A stretch of DNA of 64,000 nt from Ifrita kowaldi (taxonomy: Eukaryota > Chordata > Aves > Passeriformes > Cinclosomatidae), in contig VZRS01005522.1 of the NCBI GenBank assembly GCA_013398055.1, positions 727,623-791,622 of the forward strand, written 5' to 3'. A model generated the notes under the pieces. That model worked only from the letters and a program-made list of their open reading frames with translations. It was not told the origin of the DNA and did no database searches. Shown piece after piece: positions 1 through 13,802 of the stretch (position 1 is its first letter; each line of letters opens with the position of its first letter). The translations under genes and the position numbers were made by a program.

Positions 1-21
1 AGGCAGAACTGATGAAGATGA

Positions 22-63
22 AAGGTAGAGAAATGTATTCAGAAGGTATAGAAATGTATTCAG
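22..63. repeat. 21-bp tandem duplication
   Basis: AAGGTAGAGAAATGTATTCA plus G (22-42) is followed directly by a second 21-bp copy (43-63) differing at one base. It is a simple local duplication with no visible function. Confidence 0.85.
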
Positions 64-1098
64 AGTGCTTACATAGAACCTGCATATTCTTCCCTTCCTA
101 AAATTCTTTGCAGTTTTGTAAAATGCAAAGGAACTGATAGACTGCTTTCTACAGATCTAATTGCATTGGCTACCAGAAGATTATCTCTATGAGAAGTAAA
201 GATTTCACAGTAGCTGCCCTGCTTTTTAATTTTTTTTTATTTTGTTTGCTTGTTTGTTTTAATGCAATGACGGAAATTCCTTGTCTGGAGAACTCAAAAA
301 CAATTTTCTAACAAGTGACAAGTAAATACATGGAGAAAAGCAGATCTCCATTCATTAGAAAAACTATAGACTGTACTGCACTACAATAGTCAGCTGTGCC
401 AGTAATTTTGACATTCCTTTGCAAATTAGCTAGGCTTTGTGAGTACAGGTCTACTTTACTGCACAGGGGGGCTTTCAGCTCTTGGAATCTGGCAGGGGTT
501 CAAGATCAAAGTGTTGCTTTGAACCCACTTGTTAGCCATGCAAAATAAACACAATTTACCTTGCAATAAAAAGCATCAGTGAGGGAAAAAAGAAAAAAAA
601 AGAAAAGAAAAGAACATTTTTAAAAACCCTTCAAATGCACATTCAATACTTGCACTATTGGTACTGAATTAGAATAAGGAGAAAAATTATTAAAATGTTG
701 TAAAAAATGATCTACAAGTAAAAGTCTTCTACAAGGAAGGAGAAGTGAGTTTGTTTTTTTTCCTGATCACAATTGCAAACAATGCTTTAAAACACAGAGA
801 GCATCCTGTTGTTGCCATAAAAAGTGCCCTGGCTAATTATTTGCTAGTACAACTGTTCACTTCCTGTGGTGGATTTATGCTAAATCCTGTTATTAGTCGT
901 GCTCTGCAATTGCCATTGTCTGTGACTGGAAGCAAGGCTCAAAGGCTACAGTCAGCCTTTTATTACAAAACATGTGAATGGAGATTTGACCCAATGTTCG
1001 ACCACTTCCCCTTTTGGTTTTATGTAAGCTGCTGAGCCTTTCCCTATAAATCACTATGTTGAAATGAACTTTTACTCTTGTTCTTCTCTTGCAACCCT

Positions 1099-1168
1099 GT
1101 TGAGTTTGGGGTTTTGGTTTGATTGTGGGGGTTTTTTTTGTTTTTGGTTTTTTGTGGGTTTTTCTTTT
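1099..1168. repeat. G/T-rich tract with several G-runs
   Basis: About 70 bp is almost entirely G and T on the plus strand, with runs of three to five Gs separated by T-runs. A G-quadruplex on this strand is conceivable. It is not telomeric repeat sequence. Confidence 0.7.
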
Positions 1169-3299
1169 CAACAAGTCATCTTCTTTCTTTCATTTTTATC
1201 TTTTTTCTTTTTCATTTTTTTTTAAATAAAATAGAATTGTTTAATTACAATCCATCACCAAGGTTTCCTACATCATGGGAAACAAAACAAATGCTTGAAG
1301 TCTTGAGAACAGTGCAATTCTTGAATCCTTTTGAATTTAAAAAAAAAAGCAAAGGCCCTCCTTTATAAGTACATTGTTTAAACTGTAATTTAAAAAACAG
1401 TTTACTGTACAAATGAAAAACTCCCTATCATAATACTGGATACGTATTTCTCTGCAGTATTTTATACTTTATGTGTTCAGGCAAAATTTGGCATACTTTT
1501 TTTATTGGACAATAAAAGCTTGCTAAAGTAAGTATACAGAGATGCAGGGATAAAAACTATCTGTAGGACTGAAACATATCTGAGATATTGAGTCATTAGA
1601 GATGGAGGACTTTGTCCTGCAATCATCACTCAGAATAAAATTCCCATTAAACTGATAGAGCCAAGCACTCAATGAAGGCAAAAGTAGATTTATTTGTGTG
1701 ATTATGTCCAAGCTACGTACCTGTTCTTGTTAGCACTTGAGTCACATACCTGTTGTTCTTTTTCATTTAAATTAAAATTAAATTATGTAAATTAAATAAG
1801 CCCTTGGAACTAAAACTTATTATTAAAGTGCTATTTGCAATCTTTTTTTCTCGTCGTACCAATATAAATTGGAAAACTTGAACTTAAATGAGTGTGGTTG
1901 AAACCCCTTTTTCTCTAGTTATATTCCTGGAGATTTTCCACTGACTGCAAGTAAAGTAAACCCAAACTTGTGAACAATTGAGGTGGATTCAGGGAATCAT
2001 CAGACTAGTGAAGAAATGTGATAACATTTCCAAAGTAGTAAAGGAAATCTTCCAATGACATCTAAAATACTTTTTACTGATTTGCTAACCATATGTTAAC
2101 AAATATTAGGGTAATAGTTTGTGGGGCGTTTTTAAAAAAAAAAAAAGCTAGTCAGAGCTCTCCACAAGAAAAACATTAATAGCTTGCAGCTCCTACACCA
2201 ACATAGATAAAGTGGCAGGTTGTGAGCGCTTCCCTCCAACTCATTTCCCCTACCAAAATAGCTTATTTCTTTCAGATCCAAAGTCTGAAGTGCCTTGTCC
2301 ATGTTCTTACTGAATGCAACACTTTTATGAAGGCTGTGGGATAGACTTATCTGTATTTGTTCACCCAGATGACCACTACATGTGCCTCTGACAGGGGACT
2401 AGTTCATATTCACCCTCCAAACTCAAAACACCCCAGGAGCTAAGAGTTCAAACCACTAAGGTAGTGTTCATGAGGAGTTTATTAATAGTTGGCTACTACT
2501 TGGATTAACAGTTAATTTGTCATGTTAATCCGCTCATGCATCCTGTTGAGCCAAATCCTGTCTTCCCTGACCCAAGTCTAAGGAGCCAGGTTTTGCTCAG
2601 GAGCATGCCTCAGGCAGCAGGAGGGTTTGATTGCTTTTTTTTCCCCCTCTTTGCCACAAAGAAGTATTGAAAATTCTCTGTCTATTGCCAGCACTATAAC
2701 ATCCCCACTAATTTTTCTGTGGGCAAAGCCCACCTCCCAGCAGAAAGAGGAACAGGACTTTTCCCTTTTTTTTGCCACTTGTTTTGACTTCTGTTTTCTT
2801 TCTAAAGCATCTTTTACATGTGTTTTTTTCGGTTATTTGTTAAGAAGCAATGTCTAAAATAAATTATGTTGTGTAAACTGCTGATCTAATTTGAGGAGAA
2901 TGTATTTAAGGAGAATGTTTTACATATGACCTTTCTGAGAAAGTCACAATTTCTTCATGTAATCTGAAACGCCCATCATAATTTCTATAGACTTTGTTGA
3001 CATCTCCTGCTGAGCGTAGAGCTGATCAGCTCCTGATTTCCTGGGAAAGAGCCCCGCGAACAAGGCTGCCCCTATTCCTTCCCGTTAGCCAATGTTTCTG
3101 CCTTCTGGGCTGAAGCGTCCTCGCACTGAAGACAGCAGCAACTGGCTCTGTTGCTGTCAGTGTGTTGAGGATCAGTGTGCCTTTGTCTGTGGGAAGCTCA
3201 CAAAGAATCTATACCTCCTAAACCCAAAAGCAATCTGACAATTTGCTAAATCTGGCAAATCGGACAGATTTGCTTTGCTACTGTGTCCACAAAATTCCA

Positions 3300-3530
3300 C
3301 ATTTATTTACACAAAATATTAGTTTGCATATTTTATGTGAAAGGGGGATGTCAGTCCTTTGTGGAAAGTGACGTTTAGTTCCTAATTAACAATCTATGTC
3401 CTGTAATTGTACACAACTTATTAAATGCACAGTGAGCTGAATTTTAGTGTGTGCAGACAGTGATGAAATGAAACCATTCCCAAGTCAATTAATTCTACAC
3501 GGTTTATTCCATCCTGGGATTTAGAGTTTT
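3300..3530. promoter_or_regulatory. Candidate regulatory block with octamer-like and TAATTA motifs
   Basis: Contains TTTGCATA (3323-3330, POU/octamer-like), a SOX-like CCTTTGT (3357-3363) and TAATTA (3383-3388) in non-repetitive sequence. Inference from motif clustering only. Confidence 0.2.
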
Positions 3531-3960
3531 GTTTTGCAGGTTTAATGTAACTATTTACAATGCTGTTAAAAATAAAATTAATTGTGATTTAGCATGAAAT
3601 TATTCTCAAAGTTCATCAGGTTTTCTCCAGTAACAAGACCACATATAATAGAAGCTATTAACAATCAACATTTGCCCATAGTTAGTGCACAGTAGGTATC
3701 TCCAAATATTTTTAAAGAAGTGCTATATAGCACCAAGTGGTAATTGTTGACAAATGTTAGTTTTTATAGAAAACTTGGAAGATGGAATTTACAATGGATG
3801 TATAGAAAACATATTTTTAAATTAACATTGATTATGGTTCCTATGAAAGGAAACACTATTTTTTAGATTTATTTTTCTTCTTCCCTACTTATTTTTAAAT
3901 TTTGTTGACAAAAAACCAACTATAGATTGCAGCTCATTTTGCAAGGGGTGGTTTTGGGAC

Positions 3961-4030
3961 AACAAAACCTGTTTTTTAAAAAAAAACAAAACCCAAAAAA
4001 CCCTCTACAAAACCCACAAAACTCACAAAA
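3961..4030. repeat. A/C-rich tract
   Basis: The tract consists of A-runs and CCC triplets, the strand-reversed counterpart of the G/T tract at 1099. It looks like degenerate simple sequence. Confidence 0.7.
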
Positions 4031-5244
4031 TATGCAACATGTGTAATTTTATTCTGAAAATTGCAAAAGGTAAAAAATTGTATAGATCTTCGTGTTGCAG
4101 AAGAGAAAGGAATCTACCAATTCCTGCTATGCAGGAAAAGATGGTGGAAAGAGTTCTTATTCACTGGAGGGCAATGCTCAGAATGAGATTTTCACTTTTA
4201 AAGATCAAGATATTTGCCATGCTGCTGATGTACCCTGATGTTGAACAGAAAGCTAAGAATAAATGCGCTGCCCCACACTGTGCAGTTCTACATTTTGCAG
4301 GGGACTATTTGTTTCTGCCAGAGGGAAGGCTGTCAAGTCTAAGCTACCTGTATGAAAATGTGGCCCTAATGAAAAACAAGAGTCAATCAGACCAGGTAGC
4401 TGGTCTGGGCACTGTTCAGACAAGATTTCATGTAATTCTCAAAACAGAGACTGGTCTGTGGGGAACATGCCAGAAAAAGAAGAAAAAATTCTGCAAGTTA
4501 GTGGGATAGATTTGCTGCTGAAGTGAAACATCATCACAGTGTTTTTACCATTAAAAAAAAAAAAAAGTCAAATACTAGAGATGGCAAAACAAAACATTGC
4601 CTAAATAATACATTTTTCCTTTCTGAAAGAGTAAGGAGCATAACAAAACATTTTGCAACAATATTGAAGTTAAATCTGGCTCCAGCTGACATTAAATTTG
4701 AGACTAAAAAATGGTTAGAGTGATCTCATGTACTTGATGAAATCAGTACTGCAGTAAGAGATCACAGCAGAATTTTACTACAGAAAGACCAGCAACTGAA
4801 TACAACAGCAGCTGAAATATTTATTTTTTTTTATGGGGACCTTGTCAAAGCAGAAGAAAATTTAAAAGAAACAGAAATTATTAACAGAAATTATTAGCAT
4901 TTGGAGGGACCATATTTTCAACAAATTTAGTCATTATGGTCTATAAGAATATTTCCATCTATAGAACAGTTTGCACTGTATTTTCTGGGTATCTCCCATA
5001 TCTCTTTGCTAGGCTGTGTCCCACCACTCTTACAACCAAGTCCTTGGTGTAGCTTCACAACTTCTGTGATGCTGCAGGTGTAAAAAATCAAAGGCCTGCA
5101 TCTCTTCATTCTTCCCTTTGAGCTTTCAAGTTCATGTTGCCTGTATTGTGTTATACACCAGGCTGATGGGTCTTAGGCTGAAATTTAAATTACTGAAGTG
5201 CAGAGGTACTTATCTTGACACCTGAAAGTCTTGATACCTAAAAG

Positions 5245-5327
5245 TCAATGGAAAAAGGATAGGTACTTCTAAGATATGGTTCATCTTATCCCAAAGCAGA
5301 TGTCTAAAATAAGTCAGATGAACTAGG
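5245..5327. repeat. Dispersed repeat, copy A
   Basis: About 80 bp from TCAATGGAAAAAGGATAGGT onward aligns with 23664-23741. Shared landmarks are CACTTCTA/TACTTCTA, ATGRTTCATC and AAAATARGTCA. I cannot name the family; it behaves like a very old interspersed element. Confidence 0.5.
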
Positions 5328-8300
5328 TCTTTAAACTGTTTGTTTTCATCCGCTTATTATAAGAGGAGCCTGGGGCAGATAAATTCAGACGTACACAAGT
5401 CAATATTTGCTTCAGTGAATGCCACTCTTGAGAAAACAAATTAAATATACAGATATAATGTTTTCAAAAACATGGGGCTTTCAATAGCTGCCATTGTTTT
5501 CCATATTTCATTGGGAACATTGGGAAGTATCAAAAACTTCTTTACATCGTAAGATATGTTTACAGTCTATAGTATGAGCACATATGAGTAGGTTCTGCTT
5601 GTGTTCCAAGCTGCAAAAAGCCACATGACAAACCCAGCATATTGCCAAACCCCACCTAATACACCCTGGAAAGGTTTCCTAATTTGATTCCCAAGCTGTA
5701 TGAATTCTGGTAAAGAGTGAAAGAAATAGAGTTTATTACTTACTTGAAAATCAGGATGGAATTTGGTAGTATCTTTCCATTTCTATTTTGCAACAATGTT
5801 CTCGTTCTTAGTAGCTCAATTAGGATACTTACATTGTTTCATAATTGATTTAATGAGGAGGATGATTTAAATGCGATATGTTGAGACAAATAATTAACGA
5901 CTGTGGGTTTTTTTGGAACGATGATTAATGATGCTGTCCTAGATCCAAATGCATGTTCACAATGATGCATTCATAGGGATGTGACAGGTGATAATAAATG
6001 TGTTAACATTCAACTATTGTACTCCAGTATGATCCAAGCAGGATTTCCTCTTATTACCTAGTTTACAATAAACTTTACTACAAAGCTGAAACAGCAAAGA
6101 CTGCCCTGGTGATTTGTAGACTGCTGTAATTTTTGCTGTCTTGAAAACAGTAATTTTATAAATTCCATCTTCCACCAAAATGAGCTTTGAGCAAATGTAC
6201 TTTAAGAGACCTAAAAGGAGATTTGCCCTGAAGGTCTTTAGCTGCACGAATGGCACAATATGTATTTGTTTTAATGCATTTAGTGCTCCTTGTCACACAA
6301 CACACATAATTACCAATACTATGCTCAGTGGAGCCTCTTCCTGTCTTCTGTCTAAAGCCAGTATTTTCAAGCTTTGCATGGGAGATTTGGAATTACAGGG
6401 GAGCCAGGGTGTTATCTTGGTTGGATCAGGGGCTCTCACTTGTCTTGTCTTAAGGATAAACTTTTAAATTCATTTGAAAATAACATGGTGATCCGACACT
6501 AATAAAATATTCCAAGAAGTCATTGGGAGTTTTCTCGTTTCACAGCTGCATCAGCAGATGCGGGAAAAAGTTTCGAGGCTAAGTGCTGATCTGCATGGAA
6601 GGAGATGGGACATGAGGGTGTTTGTGTTGGCTAGAGAGGACAAAAAGTATAAAGAATAAAATACAGATACAGAAGCATCTGTTTAATGTCCAGTTGCTGT
6701 AAACAGGTGGATGAGTCTGTTGTTTGTTAAGTAATTACACTGATTAACAAAATGTGAGGTTTGTGAAGCTGCAAACTGTTGATAATTTTCCTTAGAATAC
6801 AAAAGAGGTCATCTCAAAAATATTTTGGTTAATTAGTGCTTGATGATTTTTCTGGCTCTGTGGAGGCTTGGTTTTCACAATGAAATTAATTTTCCCTTTC
6901 CATTTATTAACATATCTACACACTATTTAATGATATATACTTGCAAAAATATGGTGCATATCTGTGAGCAGGCTCAAGGCCTAGCTTTTAAAAGAATGCT
7001 TGATACCCATATGAATGCAGTTGAATTGTATAATAATGCCTATATACTTTAAAGATGTGCACTGTAGCCAAAACATGACTGCTTGCATTCCTCATTTCAC
7101 TTAAGTGGCTTTTCTTATGAAAAGATTTTGTTTATATTCCTGCAGTTGGTAAAAAAAAAAGGAGCTGCATGCCAAAAAAAAAGCCCCTAAAACACAGTGG
7201 AAAAGGTCCTGAAAAGACCTCTGCCACCTGTTTTAGTTCAGATATTAAACTAAATTTTAAAATACTTAACAAGCCTCTAGAATTTAACATCCTGAGTTTA
7301 CAGCTCAGGAACTTTTGATTCTGAGGGGTGAAGCCTCTTTGCGCAAGCAAGGAAATGCCAGAAAAATAACTGCACAGAGTAGCCATTTAAAGAACAAATG
7401 TGCAAAAGTGACATTTTATCTCTTCTTTCAGGAATCTGTAGAGTCAAACTCAAGCAATATGGTCCACCACAATTTACTCGGTTTATTTACTCGCTACTGT
7501 AAAATTCCTGGTGCAGTTCTTGTTGGATTTCCTCAGGAATGTAGAGTTCAAATATACTAGAGAAGCACAAACGCAGTCTTAAGTAACTTCAGTCAGTTTG
7601 CTCAAAAATTTTTGAAGCAACTTTAGTCAGTTGACTTTTTTCTGCAACTCTAAAACCCGCTGATTTTAGTTTAACTCTGTTAAATTTTTGCATTCCTCTG
7701 CAATCTCACAAACGCATCACAATCACTGTAAATGTTTTCACATTGAAATTAAAGATGTAAATGAAGTGCTCCGGTTTCTGTCTGGTTTTAGTTACAATGT
7801 CTGTTTGTTGACATCTCACATTAAGGCCTGCTGTGTCTCTGGCTCTGTCTACTTCATTTCCCCTCTAATTAGGCTTTGCCCTCAATTAAGTTAATGATGC
7901 AACTTTTCCTATAGATCATTTGCCCCTTCAATCAATTAGCGGAATATGAAGGGTGCATCCCTCTTTGGCTTTGGGTTTGCTTGCCTCAGGGCAGAGTGTT
8001 CAGTTCACAGAAGTACTTAGGCAAAGCAAGCTGTTTGCTCTGAAATATATAACCTGACTAAATTAGGGCTCACAGAAGTATGATCTTGATTAAAACAGAG
8101 GGACCAACCAACCAAAAAAATCCACAAACCCCAAAACTAGACAAACCACAATTATTTATGACAGTATTGAAATAGCTACAGCAGTCTGGAGCACCAGAGA
8201 AATTATAGAAATTCATCAGATATTAAATGGCAAACATTTTTGAGTGCATGCATTCATGGCCAAAAGAAGAGCCAGACTAAGCAGTGGCTTCCCACATTCT

Positions 8301-9082
8301 CTTTCTTCCAGATTCCTGCCTTCCTTAGGTCCCATCACTGATTCTTGTGATGAGATCCTCCCTTTCCTGGACATTTTTGACCTCCTTCTCAGTGAAACCG
8401 CCCAGCTGGCAAAACTTATCAGCAGAACACCGTCCTCAGTGTCCTATGCTACCACCTACTGCTCCCCTGAGAGCTGGGTTCATTACCACATCCCATTGGA
8501 TTTCCCGTAGTCAAAATCAGTCCATCCCCAGTGTGGTGTAAACCCATCTTGCTATCCTAACACAGTCAGGGGCTTGTTGCTCATGCTTGCTCTTTCAGCT
8601 TCACCATCCTATGCACTTCCAAACGCAGCCCATCTCATGTTTTTCCTTACAGGTTCTTATTTTTTAAGTCTCACCAAAAGAACATTTGTCTCTGCATTGG
8701 TTAGCTCCACATCATTACTCTACCCTTCATTTCCTTGCTTTCCTACCTCATTGCTCCTCTTTCCCTGTCTTTTTTTGTCTAAAACTCTACTATGAAGTAG
8801 TTGTACATATTATTCAATCATACTTATCATTTCTGCAATATATTCTGCCTCTTATCACTTTTGTAAATTTCCTTTTTCCTCTTGAAGAAGGAAAATAAGC
8901 CCTGTATCCCCTCCTTTGAAGTCTATATGCCATATATCAGCTCTCATTTCTTCTTATTTCCAGTCTGTTTGCTTCACAGACTTAGCTTTGGTGATAAAAG
9001 AAGGTGTGATTTTTACCTTCAGGTAACTAACAAGCAGGAGCTGTCCTGAGGTGAAAACAAAGTAAAGATCAAAGCCTGTTAG

Positions 9083-9164
9083 TTTTACCACAAGGTAAAC
9101 TTGCTGAGGTCAGCCATACACTTTGGCCAGGAGCTGACCTCAGCAAGTTTACCTGGTCGTAAAA
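9083..9164. other. Long near-perfect hairpin of pre-miRNA size
   Basis: Arms 9083-9114 and 9133-9164 are complementary over 32 positions with only two mismatches (9089/9158 and 9092/9155). They include an uninterrupted 20-bp inverted repeat: GGTAAACTTGCTGAGGTCAG at 9094-9113 and its exact reverse complement at 9134-9153. The loop is 18 nt. The total length of 82 nt is that of a microRNA precursor, and either strand could fold. I do not recognise the sequence as a known microRNA. There is no visible target-site duplication, so a small MITE or a local inverted duplication remains possible. Confidence 0.85.
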
Positions 9165-10264
9165 TGACAGAGATTGCTCTTCACTGTGTTTTCATAGAGG
9201 AATTTACTGTGCCTTTTAATTATTTGGGGTAAAAAATATTACCTCTTTCATTAGGCAAAGGAAACCCTTCTTCACTTTTCACTTTTTCTTAGTCATATCT
9301 CTTAAACTGCATATGACAGAATTCTCTTTACTCATAAAAAATTCTTTATTTATAAATAATCCTCTTTTTAATACCAGATAACTCCTAACTAGCCCTGGAT
9401 GTTTGTTTTTTCCTCAGTTCCTGACCTCCAGTTCATTTGGATTCATTGTCTGGTTTGGAAGACAATCTTTGGGTGAAGTGATCTGCCTTGTTCTGTGCTT
9501 GTTCACAACTATGCACACAATCCCCCTTATATACAAATGATCCTTAGGACAATGGAGAAAAGAGGTCCTTGCTCAATGGCCTCCCTTTTAGCACTAGCTA
9601 AAAATAGCATGTTAACAATGTCTAATGCTTACTATAAAATATTTCTCTTTAAAAAAACCCCAATAACTCATAGTTACAGTGGGAATGTGCACTGAGGAAT
9701 CTTGAAATGTGAAAATTGTAGAGTCCACAAAGGCAGGTCTAGTGAGGTGAACCCAGCAGCAAACAGGGAAGATTCTTACCTTGGAGATGCTGGCACACAT
9801 TCCAACCAGGACTTTATAACCCTGAATCCTGAATCTCAATCAACCTAGCTATCAGCTTATGCTAGCACCAAGCCTAGCAGTACAGCACACCAGAGCAGGA
9901 AGCTTTCTTCACTTGCCCAACAGCCCTTGCCAAGATACTTCATGAATTAGAAAGCATCAGGATTTCCACTGGACAGAAATATTTTATACTGACAGATGGC
10001 AGAGTCATTTTTTATGTTTGATTGTATAGCCTGAAGAAGAAAAGAAGAAAAAAAAGAAGGAAAAGCCTTAGACTGTATTTCAGAACAGAAAACCAAAAGA
10101 AGCAGTTTTACAGGATACTCATTATCCAGCTTCCCTCACACCTTCATACGTTTCCTGGACATAAACATGTCCATTTTCAAAACTGAGCATTGTGTAAATG
10201 GCTCGCTTTGAGTTACTTTCAGTACTCAAATGACATTCTGACCCTGCAGAATTACCCTATGTAA

Positions 10265-10427
10265 ATAGGCAAATCTAAATTATACCCATTTTACTAAGGG
10301 GGGGGAGTAAAAATACGTCACAGAAGATAACTTGTCTGAGACCACACAGCAGGTTGTTTTCAGCACCACCATGAGCCCAGAACTACTTGTTGCCTGCCTG
10401 TATCCAATCCCCTGTGCCACCTGTACC
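10265..10427 (-). mobile_element. MIR-family SINE, diverged
   Basis: Read on the plus strand this follows the reverse complement of the MIR consensus as I know it: ATTATACCCATTTTACTA, then AACTTGTCTGAGACCACACA (matching the AACTTGCCCAAGGTCACACA core), then AGCCCAGAAC and a CTGTGCCACCTGTA tail. A G-run (10299-10306) replaces the usual GATGAGGAAACTGAGG segment. Ancient MIRs survive in bird genomes at low density. Confidence 0.7.
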
Positions 10428-10560
10428 GTAGGATCGTATAATGGTTTCAGTTGAAAGGGACCTTAAAGATCATGTAGTTGTGAGCCTCCCACGTGGACAC
10501 CAGGGGAGGGACACCATGTGAGTGCTTCAACTGACTTCAGTTTAGAAATGAGATAGAACT
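10428..10560 (-). mobile_element. CR1 3'-end fragment
   Basis: Starting at AGGATCGTATAATGG the sequence follows the reverse complement of the CR1 3' end, including GAAAGGGACCTTAAAGATCA and then a GGGAGGGACACC stretch near 10504. It is clearly more diverged than the copy at 25055 and loses similarity before 10560. It lies immediately after a MIR-like element. Confidence 0.8.
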
Positions 10561-13500
10561 TGGGCTTTTTCCTTTTTTTTTTTTCTTTTTGAGAAATGTA
10601 AATTAAGCATTATTGAGGGGTCTGTATGTACCCTTTTGAGTTGTACATAGCATGATGTCTGACTCCTCTGAACTGTTTGGCTGTATTCATTTGTCACCAT
10701 TGCAGCGCACATTTGAGTACACTCCTAAGCATACAATGTGTGTGCAAAGTTCACTTTGATGCAGCACAACATTCTTCCAGTGGTAAGAGTGTTATCACTC
10801 TGTTGGTTTAAATGTAATTTGCATGTCAAGAGACAAGCAAAGGAAGAGAATGTTTTACCACATTTCCAATAAGCAGATAGCCAAAGGCTCTTTTTTTTTC
10901 AGATAAATAGGAAAGAGGTCATTTATTTATTTAATATACATAGTTAAATAAGGTCATTTTTATAAAGTGTGTCTTTAAATTATACTAAACATTGTTCCTA
11001 TCACAGTTCATGGTATAGCTGTACAAAGAATGACAAGGACATGTTCTTAACACTTATACACTGCCCACAGATTTCTTAAGGGAAATTGAATAAAATGCAG
11101 GGCAGCATATAAAACTGGATGCCTTGAATCAGCAATTTAAGAGGAACCAGTATCATGCAGCATGTATTTGAACATGTACTTGACACACCACGTCCTTGGA
11201 AACACAGCATTTTGATGAACAGATGTTTACCGCCTCAGCCACCAGCTGTTTTAATGAGTTGGGTAAGCAATAAAGATAATGCAATCACAGTAACTGTTAA
11301 ACGTTTAAAGCAATGGGGTCAGAATGGTAAAGGATAGGATTCATGTCAACCAAAATAAGGTATCAAGTCTGAGTTGGATTTTTTAGGCTCTTTATGTCAC
11401 AAAGGGAAGTGATGGACCTCTCCAAACGGCAGATCATGACTTTGTAACACCAGTGACTAAGAGTGTTGGAAAGAATTGCCTGGTGAAGGTGGGTTTTTTC
11501 TTGATTGATTATTGAGGCCCCCTAAGTGACTAGACCAAGATCCTTCTTTCCATAGGCCTTTCAGCAGCAGAAATTCAGCTCTTATCCTGCAAGAGCTAAA
11601 TACATATACAAATTTAAGCACTTGGCTAATCCTAGCTATGTGGAGGATCCTCTTGGAGCATTTACAGTCAAAGATGTATGACTGATTGCCTATTTAGAGA
11701 GTAAAATAAGTCTTCATCAACATATTCTGAGAGTCTGGCTTGCCATACCTATCTAGAAACTCAAACATATCTGTGATTTTCTAATTTTATGATGTGGAGT
11801 CTAACTGGAAAAAAACAGAAAGATAACCAGTTGCATAGACATGATCTTTTTAATTTTTGGTAGCACAGAAACTTTTGGTCTGAGAAAGAATTTTTTTGAA
11901 ATACAGCTGGATTTTTAAATCTAATCTACTCTGGAAAAGCAAGAAATTTGAGTTTTCACAAACACACACTTGAAAGTAAATTTTGCTTATAATATGGTAC
12001 AGCTCTCTTCAGAAAACAACTATGTGGACACAGTGGGAAAGACCAAAAGTAAACCTTTGCATGAGTTATATTGCATCAAAAGAAAAAAACAGTCTGTAAC
12101 ACCATGGATGTTCAACCAAGTAGACAATGGTCAACTCAGCTTCCCACCTGCTTTTATCCAATCCTATGATGTAGGAAATTATATGTCAATGATGGAGCAC
12201 ATACTTCTTGGAGGAGTACATTTTATCAATTAATCTTCGTGACATTGTTATGTCATTGCATTGCCCTGGTTTTACCTTACATCAAGAAATCAAAAATTTA
12301 TTGTGTTACAGCTACCAGATGTAAATGGCAAGAGGATTCCACTACCAAAATTAATGAGAAGGAATGCTGAAGTCTTTTTAAAAAAAACCTACTTCAGCAA
12401 TTCTCTTCATATTTCTTTATATTTGAATGATTCCTTCCTCTTACAGAAAGGAAACAGAAAGAAGAGTGAAAGGGTATACATAAAGAAAAGAAAGTGGATA
12501 AAGAGGGAGGAAAACCTCCACCATAGGACTGTGTCTGTATGAAAGCTTTTGTAATTGAGAGAAAAAAAAGTGCATTTCCTCCCTCAAAATAACCGAATGA
12601 TCTGACACTAAAAATTAATAAATAAACAAACAACGGGACTCTGTTTCAATCAAGCAAAATTTGAAAGTTTTATTGATTCAAATAAATTCATAACATTTGA
12701 TGAGTAAGGAATGTGATAGCTGATCTCTTATCCCAGGACAAAGGCCCTAAGGTTGAAATAGCTTTCCTCCTCCTGAGCTATTCTCTCATCTGTGTAAGGA
12801 GTTCGCTTTGTTTTATTTCTCTCAATAATCATAAGATTCCCTCTGTTTTTCCCTTTGCCTTCTTATTCAAGAGGAGAGATGTGCTTTCTCTCTCAGCTAG
12901 ACAAGTCAGAGTTCTCTACTTGCTTTTCTTCTTTCCTAACACCTCAAAGAGTGCTCATTAAAAAAATAAATAATCACTTTCCTGTGGAACAGGGAGTCGG
13001 AAGAAAGAAAAGAAGGAGTTTTTGAAAACAGGGCTGTAATATATTTGAGATTATTTCTTCAACTTCTGTCGCTTTATCTGTGGAGAAGTAACGCTTTGTC
13101 TATCATGTAGGTCAATGCAACATTCTCTCCAGAGCCAGAGACATGACCTGTGTTGCCTGGACAGGGGACCCTGAACACTGAACACCAGCATTACTAGTGA
13201 CGAAGGCTCTCACTGTGCTTTGTGCTGCTGTGTGCTACACCACACATCAGAAAACCTAAGACTTGCCAGTGACATCCTTCACCTCCCCCAGGTAGATTCC
13301 ACTGAGGAAAATGGGCAGAGGTGACAGAGTGTACGGATCACAATAGTTAGGAAAGACTCTGTGTAGAAGAACAGATACTAATAATGGGTGTCTGGAAACC
13401 ATAATGAATACAAAAAGAAACAAAAGTCGAGAGAACAACTTTGATGTTACAAAGAGGTAATGCTTGTGATTTGGGTTTTTTTCCTTTTTAAAAAATTTAT

Positions 13501-13802
13501 CTTTTTTCCACCACATCCACATGTGTCTTGTCTGGATTTTGTTTCAGCCAGATATTTGGCACCTATCTGCACATTTCAGCAGTTTACAGTACTGTATTCC
13601 TTTCTGCAGCCTTGCTCTGTGGGACTGATGTCGAAGTCCTGAACTGTCTAAGGACTCCTGTGTCAGTAATTTTGGACCAATGCCTGTGATGCAGGCAGCA
13701 AGCTACATTTTGCTTTGTAGTCCCCAAAAACCAGAATGGCATCATTTAAAATGGAAAACAATAATTAGATACAAATTTTCCAACAGCTGCAAGTAGACAA
13801 GT

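Larger units (their letters stand above)
64..9082. other. Gene desert, left part
   Basis: AT-rich non-coding DNA. Apart from the repeats and candidate block listed separately, I see scattered A/T runs, another small A/C-rich stretch at about 8104-8150, and no recognisable gene. The longest open frame (4039-4509, plus, 156 codons) has no known domain and ends in a poly-Lys run from an A-rich tract, so I do not call it. A block at 7840-7960 contains several TAATTA/CAATTA-type cores. Confidence 0.6.

Noticed and set aside
1099..1168. Interstitial telomeric repeat
   Set aside because: The tract lacks TTAGGG units; it is irregular G/T sequence.
4039..4509. 156-codon open frame on the plus strand
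   Set aside because: No known family; the C-terminal poly-Lys comes from an A-rich stretch; no sign of a promoter or polyadenylation signal tied to it.
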